Assembly (NCBI RefSeq): GCF_015354335.1
Contig: NZ_JADKYR010000002.1
Coordinates: forward strand, 62,001-126,000
From: Methylophilus sp. 13
Lineage (GTDB): Bacteria > Pseudomonadota > Gammaproteobacteria > Burkholderiales > Methylophilaceae
Direction of reading: 5' to 3'
DNA: 64,000 nt
Made by a program: the position numbers and the translations under genes. Below the pieces are notes generated by a model that made no database searches, was not told the DNA's origin, and saw nothing but the letters and a program-made list of their open reading frames with translations. Of this stretch, positions 26,449-35,686 are shown in pieces; the stretch's first letter is position 1; each line of letters opens with the position of its first letter.

Positions 26449-26476
26449 TTGACTTTTAAAATAAAATGGATATACT
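26449..26476 (+). promoter_or_regulatory. Promoter of the DEAD-box helicase pair
   Basis: TTGACT and TATACT spaced by 16 bases, reading into the helicase genes. The predicted start near 26483 implies an untranslated leader of about 290 bases. Confidence 0.6.
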
Positions 26477-26482
26477 GCGAGC

Positions 26483-26770
26483 AACTTTAAAGCGTTGCTG
26501 GTGCTCTACTAGCCCAATACGTTTTAAATTCATTGCCCTGACCTGTCGATAACTCGCGAATTTTTGAGGTTATCATCTTTAGATGAAGTCTTGATGACAC
26601 CATCTTCTTTTATCGGTTAGTGGCCATGCCCAAGCGCCGGTAAAAGCAATCCATTCCTGATGTTGCTTTCGCTCAGCAAGTACTACATGCGCACTTTGTG
26701 CAATGTAATTGACTGGCTTTGCATTTGCTTTACTAGCGCCCTTTTTAATTGTTGATGAAAGGGACATTCC
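26483..26770 (+). other. Long 5' leader of the first rhlE-type gene
   Basis: About 288 bases between the predicted promoter and the TTG start. No protein is encoded on the plus strand. Long leaders with cis-acting elements are common for cold-induced DEAD-box helicase mRNAs. I see no simple strong hairpin, but folding was not computed. A 62-codon frame on the opposite strand is not considered a gene. Confidence 0.45.
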
Positions 26771-28321
26771 TTGTCTTTTGCAGATTTAAATCTCGACCCC
26801 TCCATTTTGCGCGCATTGACCGACGCAGGCTATGAAAACCCAACACCGATTCAGGCACAATCTATTCCTGAAGCATTGCAAGGCCGTGACATTATGGCTT
26901 CTGCACAAACCGGCACCGGCAAGACCGCTGCATTTACCCTGCCCGCTTTAAACTTGCTGGCAACACCACACCCGGTGCGCAGCCGTGGCCCACGTATCCT
27001 GGTACTGACACCAACCCGTGAACTGGCTGCACAAGTGAATGAAGCCGCACGTAAATACGGTAAATTCTTGCGCGCACGCTGCATCAGCATTGTGGGTGGC
27101 ATGCCTTACCCATTGCAAAACAAGCTGCTGTCGCAACCACTGGATATTCTGGTAGCAACGCCAGGCCGTTTTATTGATCACCTTGAGCGTGGCCGCATTG
27201 ACCTGAGCCGCCTGCAGATGCTGGTGCTGGATGAAGCTGACCGCATGCTGGACATGGGTTTTATGCCGGATGTAGAGCGTATTTGCGAAGCCTTGCCTGC
27301 TGAGCGCCAAACTTTGCTGTTCTCTGCCACACTTGACGGCATTATGGATATCGGCAAACGTTTCCTCAATAATCCACTCACTATTCAAGTGGCTGGTCAA
27401 AAAGAAAAACATGCCAACATTGAACAACGTTTGCACTTTGTGGATGACATGAACCACAAGAACAAACTGCTGGAGCACTTGCTGATTGCACCAGATGTCA
27501 ATCAAACCATTATTTTCACTAGCACCAAGCGCCATGCCGATTTGTTGGCTGAAGACTTGTATGCTGCCGGCCATAGCACTGCGGCATTGCACGGCGACAT
27601 GACTCAAGGTGCGCGTAACCGAACGCTGACAAAATTGCGCCACGGCGATGTAAAAGTGCTGGTAGCGACAGATGTCGCAGCGCGCGGCATTGACGTACAA
27701 GGTATTTCACACGTCATTAACTACGACCTGCCTAAATTTGCTGAAGACTATGTACACCGCATTGGCCGTACTGGCCGCGCCAACAATACCGGCGTTGCGA
27801 TTTCGTTTGCTTCAAACGCTGATCGTCATTTGCTGCGCAAAATCGAGCAATATACTGGCCAGAAATTACAGGCTGAAGTGATTGCCGGTTTTGAGCCAAA
27901 ACGTGCGGTACGCATGGATGATGGCGATAGCCGTCGTGGCAAGCGCCCTGGCAAACCACAAGGTAAAGGTGGCTTCCGTCGCGACGAGCGTTCAGCACAG
28001 CCAAAATCATTTGGTGAACGTGTTGCACGTGAAGGCCAGCGCGATGCGCAAAACAATAAGCCACGTGCACCGCGTACCCCAGAAGCTGGACAAAGCAAAG
28101 AAGTCAACGGTAACAGCAAGAGCTACAACAAGGATACCGACTTCCAGTTTGCCCGCGCATTGGCGGACGAGTTTGGCCAGCGCCGCCCACGTCCAACCAA
28201 TAGCCAGGAACGCTTTGGCAACCCTAACGCCAGCCGTAGCAATCAAAAACCACGTCCAGCGGGAAAATCCTTTGGTGACAATGGTGGTGGCGCCGCCAAA
28301 CGTCCTCGTTCATTTGCCTAA
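26771..28321 (+). CDS. DEAD-box ATP-dependent RNA helicase (RhlE-type), first copy
   Basis: 516 residues from TTG 26771, with AAGGGA at good spacing. RNA helicase: Q motif (GYENPTPIQAQSIP), AQTGTGKT, PTRELA, TPGR, DEAD, SAT, and VATDVAARGIDVQG and HRIGRTGRA in the second RecA domain. The C-terminal 140 residues are a basic, disordered tail rich in Arg, Lys, Gly, Asn and Pro, probably for RNA or degradosome contacts. Followed after 9 bases by a second helicase of the same family, so the two are co-transcribed. Likely roles are ribosome assembly or mRNA decay at low temperature. Confidence 0.92.
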   Translation: MSFADLNLDPSILRALTDAGYENPTPIQAQSIPEALQGRDIMASAQTGTGKTAAFTLPALNLLATPHPVRSRGPRILVLTPTRELAAQVNEAARKYGKFLRARCISIVGGMPYPLQNKLLSQPLDILVATPGRFIDHLERGRIDLSRLQMLVLDEADRMLDMGFMPDVERICEALPAERQTLLFSATLDGIMDIGKRFLNNPLTIQVAGQKEKHANIEQRLHFVDDMNHKNKLLEHLLIAPDVNQTIIFTSTKRHADLLAEDLYAAGHSTAALHGDMTQGARNRTLTKLRHGDVKVLVATDVAARGIDVQGISHVINYDLPKFAEDYVHRIGRTGRANNTGVAISFASNADRHLLRKIEQYTGQKLQAEVIAGFEPKRAVRMDDGDSRRGKRPGKPQGKGGFRRDERSAQPKSFGERVAREGQRDAQNNKPRAPRTPEAGQSKEVNGNSKSYNKDTDFQFARALADEFGQRRPRPTNSQERFGNPNASRSNQKPRPAGKSFGDNGGGAAKRPRSFA

Positions 28322-28330
28322 GCCTAGCCT

Positions 28331-29782
28331 ATGACTGAGCAAACCATTGTAGATTTTCGTGCGCTCGGCCTGGCCGAGCCGCTGTTGAAAGCGATTGAGG
28401 AATCCGGGTATACCACGCCGACGCCGATTCAGGCGCAGGCGATTCCTCTTGCCTTGCAGCACATGGATTTGATGGCCGGTGCGCAAACAGGGACGGGCAA
28501 AACGGCGGCGTTTTCGCTGCCAATTTTGCATACCTTGCTGCCATTGGCCAGCACCAGCACCTCGCCAGCCAAGCATCCCATCCGGGCCTTGGTGCTGGCG
28601 CCGACACGTGAGCTGGCGATTCAGGTATACGACAACATCAAAACCTATGCCAAACACACGGCTTTGCGTAGTACTGTGGTGTATGGCGGTGTAGATATCA
28701 AGACGCAAACGCCTATCCTCAAGACAGGCGTTGAAATCCTGGTCGCGACACCCGGCCGCCTGCTGGACCATGTCGAGCAAAAAACCTTGTCGTTAAACCA
28801 GGTACAGTTTCTGGTATTGGACGAAGCCGACCGCATGCTGGATATGGGCTTTATGCCTGACTTGAAGCGCATTCTGGCCTTGTTGCCAAAACAGCGGCAA
28901 AATCTGATGTTCTCGGCGACGTTTTCTGATGAAATCAAAAAACTGGCAGATGCGTTTTTAAATAATCCGACATTGATTGAAGTGGCACGCAGCAACGCCA
29001 CCAACGACAATGTGGAACAAAAAGCGTTTTTGGTGAACACTGACCAGAAACAACGTTTTTTGGTACAACTGCTCAAGCAATACCCCAATCAGCAAGTGAT
29101 TGTTTTTACCAAAACCAAGCTTTCGGCCAGCAAACTGGCCAGAGCACTGGAACGTGATCAGGTGCCTTGTAGCGCGATTCATGGTGACAAGTCACAAAAA
29201 GAACGGATCGAAGCGCTTGATGCGTTTAAGGCGGGCACTATTCACGCCTTGGTTGCAACCGATGTTGCCGCACGCGGTCTGGACATCACGGACTTGCCAT
29301 TGGTGGTTAACTACGAAATCTCTACTGCGCCAGAAGATTACGTGCACCGTATTGGCCGTACAGGCCGTGCAGGCGCTAAAGGCATTGCCATTTCGCTGAT
29401 CGACGAGGATGAAACCAAGTATTTTGACGAGATTGAAAAGCTCATCAAAAAACAGATTCCAAAAGAAAAAGCGAATGTCAGCAGCAGTACGACCCCTGCG
29501 CGTTCACGCCCCTCTAAAGCCTCCAGCGGCAAAGATGCCTGGTTTGAGCAGCCTTACCAGCCAGCCGCCGCCACGGCCGCGCCCAAAGCGGTCACGGCAA
29601 AATCTGCAGCAAACGTAAAACGCAAAGTGGTTGCCGCGCTGCTGGGCGGATTTGGCTTTAAAGCGACGCCGCAAAACCGCACGCAAGCCAAGCGCACAAC
29701 AGGCAGGTCTAAGCAGAAATCAGATCTCCCTGCTCAGCAACCTGCTGAAAATACAGCGGAGACCGCGAATATTGAGTCCTAA
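28331..29782 (+). CDS. rhlE: DEAD-box ATP-dependent RNA helicase (RhlE-type), second copy
   Basis: 483 residues. All DEAD-box motifs are present: Q motif GYTTPTPIQAQAIP, AQTGTGKT, APTRELA, ATPGR, DEADRMLDMGF, SATF, VATDVAARGLDI and HRIGRTGRAG. The C-terminal tail (from about residue 385) is Ala/Lys/Ser-rich and differs from the tail of the preceding paralogue, suggesting different partners. It starts 9 bases after the first helicase gene and ends before a strong terminator. Tandem duplication followed by divergence is the simplest explanation. Confidence 0.92.
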   Translation: MTEQTIVDFRALGLAEPLLKAIEESGYTTPTPIQAQAIPLALQHMDLMAGAQTGTGKTAAFSLPILHTLLPLASTSTSPAKHPIRALVLAPTRELAIQVYDNIKTYAKHTALRSTVVYGGVDIKTQTPILKTGVEILVATPGRLLDHVEQKTLSLNQVQFLVLDEADRMLDMGFMPDLKRILALLPKQRQNLMFSATFSDEIKKLADAFLNNPTLIEVARSNATNDNVEQKAFLVNTDQKQRFLVQLLKQYPNQQVIVFTKTKLSASKLARALERDQVPCSAIHGDKSQKERIEALDAFKAGTIHALVATDVAARGLDITDLPLVVNYEISTAPEDYVHRIGRTGRAGAKGIAISLIDEDETKYFDEIEKLIKKQIPKEKANVSSSTTPARSRPSKASSGKDAWFEQPYQPAAATAAPKAVTAKSAANVKRKVVAALLGGFGFKATPQNRTQAKRTTGRSKQKSDLPAQQPAENTAETANIES

Positions 29783-29837
29783 GCCTGCAATCCCAGAGAC
29801 GACACTGAAGTCCTAGAACTGGGATCGCGATGATGAC

Positions 29838-29862
29838 AAAGCCCCGAGATTCGGGGCTTTTT
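29838..29862. terminator. Terminator after the helicase pair
   Basis: Stem AAAGCCCCGA with a short loop and TCGGGGCTTTTTC, between convergent genes. Confidence 0.88.
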
Positions 29863-29904
29863 CTTTCTGCAGATGAGAGTTTGAGCTTGCGAATATTAAG
29901 GGGA

Positions 29905-30333
29905 TTAACCCTCGCGATTGCGCATAAAATCCGCCACGCCATACAATTGATTGGCAATATGCTTCATCAGCGACTCGTCAAACTGTAAGGTATGCATGGC
30001 TTTAATCATGCAATACATCCATTGATCGCGCTCGGACTCACCAATGGAAAACGGCAAATGCCGTGCCCGTAATCTGGGATGACCATAGCGTTCGATATAC
30101 AACTGCGGCCCGCCCGTCCAGCCAGTTAAAAACATAAACAGCTTTTCGCGTGCCTCGGTGAGATCTGGCTGGTGAATGGCGCGTAACCCCGCCGCTTTTG
30201 GGTCGCTATCCATGATGTCATAAAAGGTTTCCACCAGCTGTCGGATGGTCTCAGTCCCTTTTTCTGTGCCGCCCAGCCAGTCAAACAACGATTGTTTGGA
30301 AGCATTTGGCTCTTGAATTTCAGTCATTGCCAC
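29905..30333 (-). CDS. Truncated haemoglobin, group II
   Basis: 142 residues from GTG 30333, which has AGGAT at eight bases; ATG 30327 is the alternative. Truncated 2-over-2 globin of group II (GlbO-like): VETFYDIMDSDPKA, LTGWTGGPQLYIERYGHPRLRARHLPF (with proximal His in RARHLPF) and ERDQWMYCMIKAM. The WTGGP segment and the Trp (QWMYCM) are typical of group II. Probable roles are O2/NO handling or redox sensing. It starts five bases after the purT stop, so it is co-transcribed with purT. Confidence 0.93.
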   Translation of the reverse strand: MAMTEIQEPNASKQSLFDWLGGTEKGTETIRQLVETFYDIMDSDPKAAGLRAIHQPDLTEAREKLFMFLTGWTGGPQLYIERYGHPRLRARHLPFSIGESERDQWMYCMIKAMHTLQFDESLMKHIANQLYGVADFMRNREG

Positions 30334-30338
30334 ACCAG

Positions 30339-31535
30339 TTATCCTGCGACTTTAGGCGTGACCAGACCCGCAGCCTCTTTGGCACGCGCACGCGCGAGGT
30401 CAGTATTGTCAGCGGTCGCCAAGGCGACGCCCATGCGACGCCGCACAAAAGACTCCGGCTTGCCAAACAAGCGAATCTCGCTGTTAGGTACTGACATGGC
30501 CGCTTCCAGACCGTGATAGGCCAGTGTTTTGGTATCTGCACCGCCATAAATGACGGCGCTTGCGCCAGTCTCACGCTGAGTCACATCCACAGGCAAGCCT
30601 AAAATCGCACGCGCATGCAGTTCAAACTCATTCAGGCGCTGCGTGCACATGGTGACCATCCCAGTGTCGTGCGGACGAGGACTAACCTCAGAGAACCAAA
30701 CCTGCTCACCTTTGACAAACAGCTCAACGCCAAACAAGCCCTGACCACCTAAGGCATCCGTCACTTTTTTGGCAATGTCCTGAGCATTTTTCAAGGCTAG
30801 CGCATCCATTGCTTGTGGCTGCCAGCTCTCAACGTAATCGCCCTGCTTTTGCACATGGCCAATCGGCGCGCAAAAATGCGTTTCAATCTCGCCAGCGGCA
30901 TTTTTGGCACGCACGGTTAACAAGGTGATTTCATAATCAAAATCAATCTGACCTTCGACAATCACCACCCCTTGATTGACACGCCCCGCACTGGCGGCAT
31001 ACTCCCAGGCGCCCTTCACTTCTGAGGCTTGTGTAATGCGGGATTGACCTTTACCAGACGAAGACATGGTGGGCTTGATAAAGCATGGATAACCAATACC
31101 ACCGTCAATCGCTGCTTGCAATTCAGCTTCAGAACGGGCAAACGCATACGGTGACGTCGGCAGGTTTAATTCTTCCGCGGCCAGCCGGCGTATCCCTTCA
31201 CGGTTCATGGTGAGTTGCACGGCACGTACAGTAGGCACCACCGTGACGCCTGTGGCTTCAATCTCGGCCAGCGCCTGCGTATTCAACGCCTCGATTTCCG
31301 GGACGATATAATGTGGTTTGACCTGACTCACCAAGGCTTTAAGCGCATCCGCGTCAGTCATATCAATCGCATAGGCATGATGGGCAACTTGGTGACCAGG
31401 CGCATGCTCATAACGGTCAACCGCAATGACTTCCACCCCCAAACGCTGCAAGGCAATAATCACCTCTTTGCCAAGTTCGCCACTGCCCAACAACATGACT
31501 TTGGTCGCATTTGCGCTTAACGGGGTACCAATCAT
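30339..31535 (-). CDS. purT: Formate-dependent GAR transformylase PurT
   Basis: 398 residues from ATG 31535 ([17 protein letters not shown]) with GGAG upstream; the frame is open to 31619 but without family similarity. ATP-grasp enzyme that uses formate and ATP to formylate glycinamide ribonucleotide in purine synthesis. Motifs are [27 protein letters not shown] and [16 protein letters not shown]. Use of formate as one-carbon donor fits a methylotroph, where formate is an intermediate of formaldehyde oxidation (inference). The globin gene follows. Confidence 0.95.
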   Translation of the reverse strand: MIGTPLSANATKVMLLGSGELGKEVIIALQRLGVEVIAVDRYEHAPGHQVAHHAYAIDMTDADALKALVSQVKPHYIVPEIEALNTQALAEIEATGVTVVPTVRAVQLTMNREGIRRLAAEELNLPTSPYAFARSEAELQAAIDGGIGYPCFIKPTMSSSGKGQSRITQASEVKGAWEYAASAGRVNQGVVIVEGQIDFDYEITLLTVRAKNAAGEIETHFCAPIGHVQKQGDYVESWQPQAMDALALKNAQDIAKKVTDALGGQGLFGVELFVKGEQVWFSEVSPRPHDTGMVTMCTQRLNEFELHARAILGLPVDVTQRETGASAVIYGGADTKTLAYHGLEAAMSVPNSEIRLFGKPESFVRRRMGVALATADNTDLARARAKEAAGLVTPKVAG

Positions 31536-31636
31536 TTTTAGCTCCACTGTAAAAGCGTAATGATACCATGCGCGATTTATGTGCAAGAGGCCGTACGCTT
31601 GATTTACATCATGCAACAACCACGCACGGGCATAAC

Positions 31637-31664
31637 AAAACGCCCCGCAGTTGCGAGGCGTTTT
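31637..31664 (-). terminator. Terminator of the TonB receptor-activator unit
   Basis: Imperfect stem AAAACGCC-CCGC / GCG-A-GGCGTTTT downstream of the activator gene stop. Confidence 0.75.
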
Positions 31665-31690
31665 ATTCAGGATGACAGAGATTCAGCGCG

Positions 31691-33106
31691 TTATACAGAG
31701 ATGCCATGTTTATCCATACGATAGCGCATGGTCATTCTCGTGATGCCCAGCAATCTTGCGGCCTTAGAGACATTATTACGCGACTGCTCCAAGGCATTTA
31801 GCAGCATGGCCTTTTCTGCATCATCCAGCGTCACCTGGCTGTCGCCTTGCAAGACACTCGCCACCTGGTTCATGCCAACCTGAGGCAAGCCCAAGTCAAG
31901 CTCGGAAATCATAGACTGTGTGCACATCAAAACCGCACGGCTGATTTGATGACGCAATTCACGGACATTGCCCGGCCAGTGATAGGTTTGCATTGCCATC
32001 AATGCCGCGGCGCTGAACTCATGATGCGGCAAGGCGTAGCGCTTCTCAGTCAGTTGCCGGAAATAATTAGCCAGCAACAAGACATCTGCCCCACGATCAC
32101 GCAAGGGAGGCATTTTCATGGTGATCACGTTCAGTCGATAATATAGATCCGAACGGAAGCGCCCCTCATTCGACATCTGGTATAAATCACGATTGGTGGC
32201 GGCAATAATACGCGCGTTCACGGGACGTTCCTTGGTAGAACCCAAGCGACGCACCATTCTGCGCTCAAGTACATTGAGTAATTTTGCCTGTAAACCCAAC
32301 GGCAACTCGCCAATTTCATCGAGGAACAAGGTACCATCTTCTGCAGATTCGATCAGGCCTGGCCGCGAGGAAACTGCATTGGTAAATGCGCCTTTCTCAT
32401 GCCCAAACAGCTCGCTCTCAATCAACTCAGCCGGCAAAGAGGCACAATCCACATGCACAAAAGGTTTGTCATGATTGGCACAACTGCCATGCAAAAAACG
32501 TGCAACAACGTCTTTGCCCGTCCCGGTTTCCCCTGTAATCAACACCGTCGGTTGCACGGCATCACTGAGCGCACTTAACTGGGCAATACGCGTGATCTGT
32601 TGGCGCACACTTTGCATAGGCGTACTTTCGCCTATCAGTTGAACGGAGTCATTAGCAACGGCATTGCGCTGGCGCGAGTAATCCAGGCTGGTTTGCAGTT
32701 CTGTCGTCTTCTCGTTTTTCTGAATAATGAGCAATAACTCTTCAAGATCAATGGGCTTTTTTAAGTAATCAATGGCCCCCAGCTTGATGGCATTGACCGC
32801 ATCACTCACGTCACCAAACGCAGTCATGACAATCGTATTGATATTTCTGGCAATAAACTCTGATAACAGGTCTAGACCATTGCCATCGGGCAGGCGCATA
32901 TCCAACAGCGCCATATCCGGTTCAAACTGCTTAATTAGCAGTCTTGCATCGCTTAAAGATTCTGCGTGCTCGCACTCAAATCCTGCTTTTTGCAAACGCT
33001 TAACCACCGCGCGCGCAAAAAGCGCCTCATCCTCTACCAGCAAGATTTTTTTCTTGAGAGGCATTAAGCTGGATTTATCCACTGATGATGAAAGTTGTGA
33101 AAGCAC
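31691..33106 (-). CDS. NtrC-family sigma-54-dependent response regulator
   Basis: 471 residues from GTG 33106, preceded by an excellent GAGGAGG. Receiver domain with phospho-acceptor Asp69 (MALLDMRLP), then AAA+ domain with Walker A GETGTGKD (about 192-199), sigma-54 contact loop at 239-244 reading GAFTNA instead of GAFTGA, Walker B LFLDEIGELP, and a Fis-type HTH at the C-terminus (NNVSKAARLLGITRMTMRYR). It starts 17 bases after the TonB receptor gene, so both are probably in one transcript. No partner histidine kinase is adjacent. Likely activates the sigma-54 promoter at 35558-35573 (inference). Confidence 0.92.
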   Translation of the reverse strand: MLSQLSSSVDKSSLMPLKKKILLVEDEALFARAVVKRLQKAGFECEHAESLSDARLLIKQFEPDMALLDMRLPDGNGLDLLSEFIARNINTIVMTAFGDVSDAVNAIKLGAIDYLKKPIDLEELLLIIQKNEKTTELQTSLDYSRQRNAVANDSVQLIGESTPMQSVRQQITRIAQLSALSDAVQPTVLITGETGTGKDVVARFLHGSCANHDKPFVHVDCASLPAELIESELFGHEKGAFTNAVSSRPGLIESAEDGTLFLDEIGELPLGLQAKLLNVLERRMVRRLGSTKERPVNARIIAATNRDLYQMSNEGRFRSDLYYRLNVITMKMPPLRDRGADVLLLANYFRQLTEKRYALPHHEFSAAALMAMQTYHWPGNVRELRHQISRAVLMCTQSMISELDLGLPQVGMNQVASVLQGDSQVTLDDAEKAMLLNALEQSRNNVSKAARLLGITRMTMRYRMDKHGISV

Positions 33107-33123
33107 GCATCCTCCTCGCTTAT

Positions 33124-35487
33124 TTAGTCTTTATCATAAGAAGCGACGGACTTTTTGACGCCAAAATCGTAACGCGCACCGATCCAGCCTGCTCTTGGCG
33201 CACCAGGGGCATAAAACGTATCGTTGGTTTCATTGCCGCTAAACTGGCCGGTAGTCGGGTCAATCGGATTCTGACCCAGCATGCCCAAGCTGTAATACTC
33301 GCGGTCAAACACATTATTCACACGGGCGAAGATGTTCCAGCCATTGTCAAAGCGGTAGTTTGTGAACAGATTGACTACCGTATAACCACGGACTTTTGCG
33401 CCAGAGCTTGTATCCTTATTGTTTTCGTTGCCACGGGAGTACTGGCTGGAGAAGGCCACAATATTGCTGCCCACATTCCAGGCAGAAGTCACGTCATAGC
33501 CCAAGCCCAGTTTAAGCTGATGTTTTGGGATACCTGCCAGGTAATCTCCCTTGTTCACCTGAATAAAGCTGTTGCCTGAAACAGGATCTACAGTAGCGCT
33601 GGTATTCACCTGATTCGCAATCTGGAAAGAAGACTCGTAGGTAGCCTGCACAAAGCTATAGCCCAGATTCCATGAAAACGCATCCATACGCCCTGCAAGA
33701 CTAGCATCAAGCCCCTGACGCTTGGTTTTACTGATATTAGAGAAAAAGCCAGCACCGTTATTGAGGGCGGTCGCAGAGGTCAGAAACTGAATGTCATTAG
33801 TGTTGATCGTATGATAGGCACCCAGACTCCAGGTGACTGTGGGTGTCAGGAAGCCACGCAAGCCGGCATCATAGGTTTTGCTAACCACTTGCTTGAGTGG
33901 TGGGTCACCGGCCATTGCGTTTGGCAATTTACAAGGATTGTTTTCATCCGCACATCCCAGCTCGATAGAGGTAGGCGCACGGCTGCTTTCACTATAAGAG
34001 GCATACGCCGTCAATTGATTGCTGGGCGTAAAATTAATCCCCAAAGACGGATTCAGCCGATTGAAGGAATGCGTGCCGGTGAGCGAGCCAGAACCACTGG
34101 GGGTGATCTTGTCATCATTATCAATTTTAGTCGTGTTGTAACGCGCAGAGGCTGTCACATGCCAGTAGGGATTCAAAGACAAGGTATCCGTCGCAAAGAC
34201 GCTCCAGGTGCGGTTCACACCGCTCAAATTCACTTGGTCAGTCAAGGCATTAAGTTCGCCAGTACCATCCACGCCACGGTAGCTGTTTAACAAGCCAAAC
34301 TCGGTATTCTGCGAGAACTTGGTCTTACCGCGGTTGTAGCCCAAGCCGCTGATAAACTGATTTTTCAGGCCCAGTAAATCCTGAGAAAAGGTTAACTGTG
34401 AAGTAAAGCCGTAACTTTTCTGCGTTAATCTGCTGCGGTTAATCGCGCCAGAGCAGTTCTCATCAGCATCATTGCCAGCCAAGCAATCTGAATTATTGTC
34501 ACCTAACCCGCCAGCAGCCAATTCAAAACCATCATTTAAGTCACCATTGAAGGTTTTGGTACGCACATCACGATAATAAACATTCCCACTTAACTGAATG
34601 TCGTCAGCAAAGTAATGGCTCAAATTAAGGTTTACAAAAGCCATGTTGTTCTTGGTCTGGTCAGGCACGGTAAAATTGCTTTTGTAGCCCAAAGAATCCA
34701 GCAAACTGCCTGCTTGCAAGCCATTGCCACGCATTTTGTTATCTGCGAGCGACAAACTGACATTGACAGCCGTTTTTTCATTTTGCCAACCGGCCTTGGT
34801 AAACAACTGCTTGACGCGGGAGGCTGAAAAACTACGCCAGCCATCCTCTTCAAAACTGTTGCCAGAGATAAAGAAATCTTTAGAACCGTCTTCGGACACG
34901 CCACCATATTCTGCATTCAACACATGACGGCCCCAGGAACCAGTGTAGGCCTCAACAGCGCCGCCCTGATTGGTACGGCCACTCTTGGTCTGCACTGAAA
35001 TCGCCCCGCCTAAAGTGTTCAAACCAAACAATGGGTTAGAGCCTGGAATCAAAGTCATCTGATTAATGGCGTTCATCGGAATCAGGTCCCAGTTCACCAC
35101 GTCACCAAAGGCTTCGTTCACACGTACGCCATCGACATACACGGACAATCCTTGTGGCGTGCCAAGCAAAGGGGAAGCGGTAAAACCGTGATAGTTCACA
35201 TCGGGCTGGAATGGGTTGTTCTGTGTTTCATTCACATTCACCCCAAGCATATTCTGGTTCATGTAGTCGCCTAATGTCAGGCTCTTTTGCTTAACCAGCT
35301 CTTTTTGTTTCACTTGCTGCACGCCGGCAGGAATGTGCTCAAGAGGCACACCAACCCCATTCAGCGGCGTGGTGCTGATGACCTCGACTTTATCCAATTG
35401 CACCTCTTCAGCTTGCACAGCGACCACATGCGCCGCATAAGCAGAGAGAATGGCCATCAACAATGGTTTGACTGCTTGTTTATTCAT
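33124..35487 (-). CDS. TonB-dependent outer-membrane receptor
   Basis: 787 residues. Signal peptide ends near AHVVAVQA, then an N-terminal region with a short TonB-box-like stretch (KVEVIS). The plug domain is at about 50-170 (GFTASPLLGTPQGLSVYVDG, LIPGSNPLFGLNTLGGAISV). The barrel follows, with C-terminal strands containing FDREYYSLGM and ending at YDFGVKKSVASYDKD. The true last beta-strand appears to be WIGARYDFGV, followed by a short tail. Imports a scarce ligand using proton-motive force; the ligand is not deducible (metal chelate, cofactor or lanthanide complex are possibilities). Upstream lie a sigma-54 promoter and three operator dyads. Confidence 0.93.
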   Translation of the reverse strand: MNKQAVKPLLMAILSAYAAHVVAVQAEEVQLDKVEVISTTPLNGVGVPLEHIPAGVQQVKQKELVKQKSLTLGDYMNQNMLGVNVNETQNNPFQPDVNYHGFTASPLLGTPQGLSVYVDGVRVNEAFGDVVNWDLIPMNAINQMTLIPGSNPLFGLNTLGGAISVQTKSGRTNQGGAVEAYTGSWGRHVLNAEYGGVSEDGSKDFFISGNSFEEDGWRSFSASRVKQLFTKAGWQNEKTAVNVSLSLADNKMRGNGLQAGSLLDSLGYKSNFTVPDQTKNNMAFVNLNLSHYFADDIQLSGNVYYRDVRTKTFNGDLNDGFELAAGGLGDNNSDCLAGNDADENCSGAINRSRLTQKSYGFTSQLTFSQDLLGLKNQFISGLGYNRGKTKFSQNTEFGLLNSYRGVDGTGELNALTDQVNLSGVNRTWSVFATDTLSLNPYWHVTASARYNTTKIDNDDKITPSGSGSLTGTHSFNRLNPSLGINFTPSNQLTAYASYSESSRAPTSIELGCADENNPCKLPNAMAGDPPLKQVVSKTYDAGLRGFLTPTVTWSLGAYHTINTNDIQFLTSATALNNGAGFFSNISKTKRQGLDASLAGRMDAFSWNLGYSFVQATYESSFQIANQVNTSATVDPVSGNSFIQVNKGDYLAGIPKHQLKLGLGYDVTSAWNVGSNIVAFSSQYSRGNENNKDTSSGAKVRGYTVVNLFTNYRFDNGWNIFARVNNVFDREYYSLGMLGQNPIDPTTGQFSGNETNDTFYAPGAPRAGWIGARYDFGVKKSVASYDKD

Positions 35488-35557
35488 AACGAATGATCCT
35501 TTTCCCGAGAATACTTAAATGAATGTCTTTTGGCTGCAAAAAACACTCAAGGTATTG

Positions 35558-35573
35558 AGCAAAAATCATTCCA
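35558..35573 (-). promoter_or_regulatory. Sigma-54 promoter of the TonB receptor gene
   Basis: The minus strand reads TGGAATGATTTTTGCT. It matches the sigma-54 consensus TGGCACG-N4-TTGCW at the essential GG and GC, spaced by ten bases, and at TTGCT in full. Predicted start is near 35547, about 60 bases before the receptor ATG. An activator of the sigma-54 class is encoded in the same unit. Confidence 0.7.
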
Positions 35574-35619
35574 TTGGCAGGCTAAAAAAATATCTTTTTT
35601 TAATCAATGAGATAAAAAT

Positions 35620-35645
35620 AAATCTGGTTTATTACAACCAGATTT
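35620..35645 (-). promoter_or_regulatory. Operator dyad 1 (putative activator site)
   Basis: Perfect 10-bp arms AAATCTGGTT / AACCAGATTT separated by TATTAC, centred at 35632.5. Centre is about 85 bases upstream of the predicted sigma-54 start, a typical position for enhancer-type sites. Confidence 0.7.
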
Positions 35646-35652
35646 TATCTTA

Positions 35653-35676
35653 AAATTGGTTTATTACAACCAATTT
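35653..35676 (-). promoter_or_regulatory. Operator dyad 2 (putative activator site)
   Basis: Perfect 9-bp arms AAATTGGTT / AACCAATTT with the identical spacer TATTAC, centred at 35664.5, exactly 32 bases from dyad 1. Confidence 0.7.
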
Positions 35677-35686
35677 AACAACCACC

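Noticed and set aside
26579-26767. 62-codon frame on the minus strand between typA and the helicase genes
   Set aside because: Its only Shine-Dalgarno-like AAGGA abuts the ATG with no spacing, it has no recognised domain, and it lies antisense to the helicase leader. Kept only as a remote possibility.
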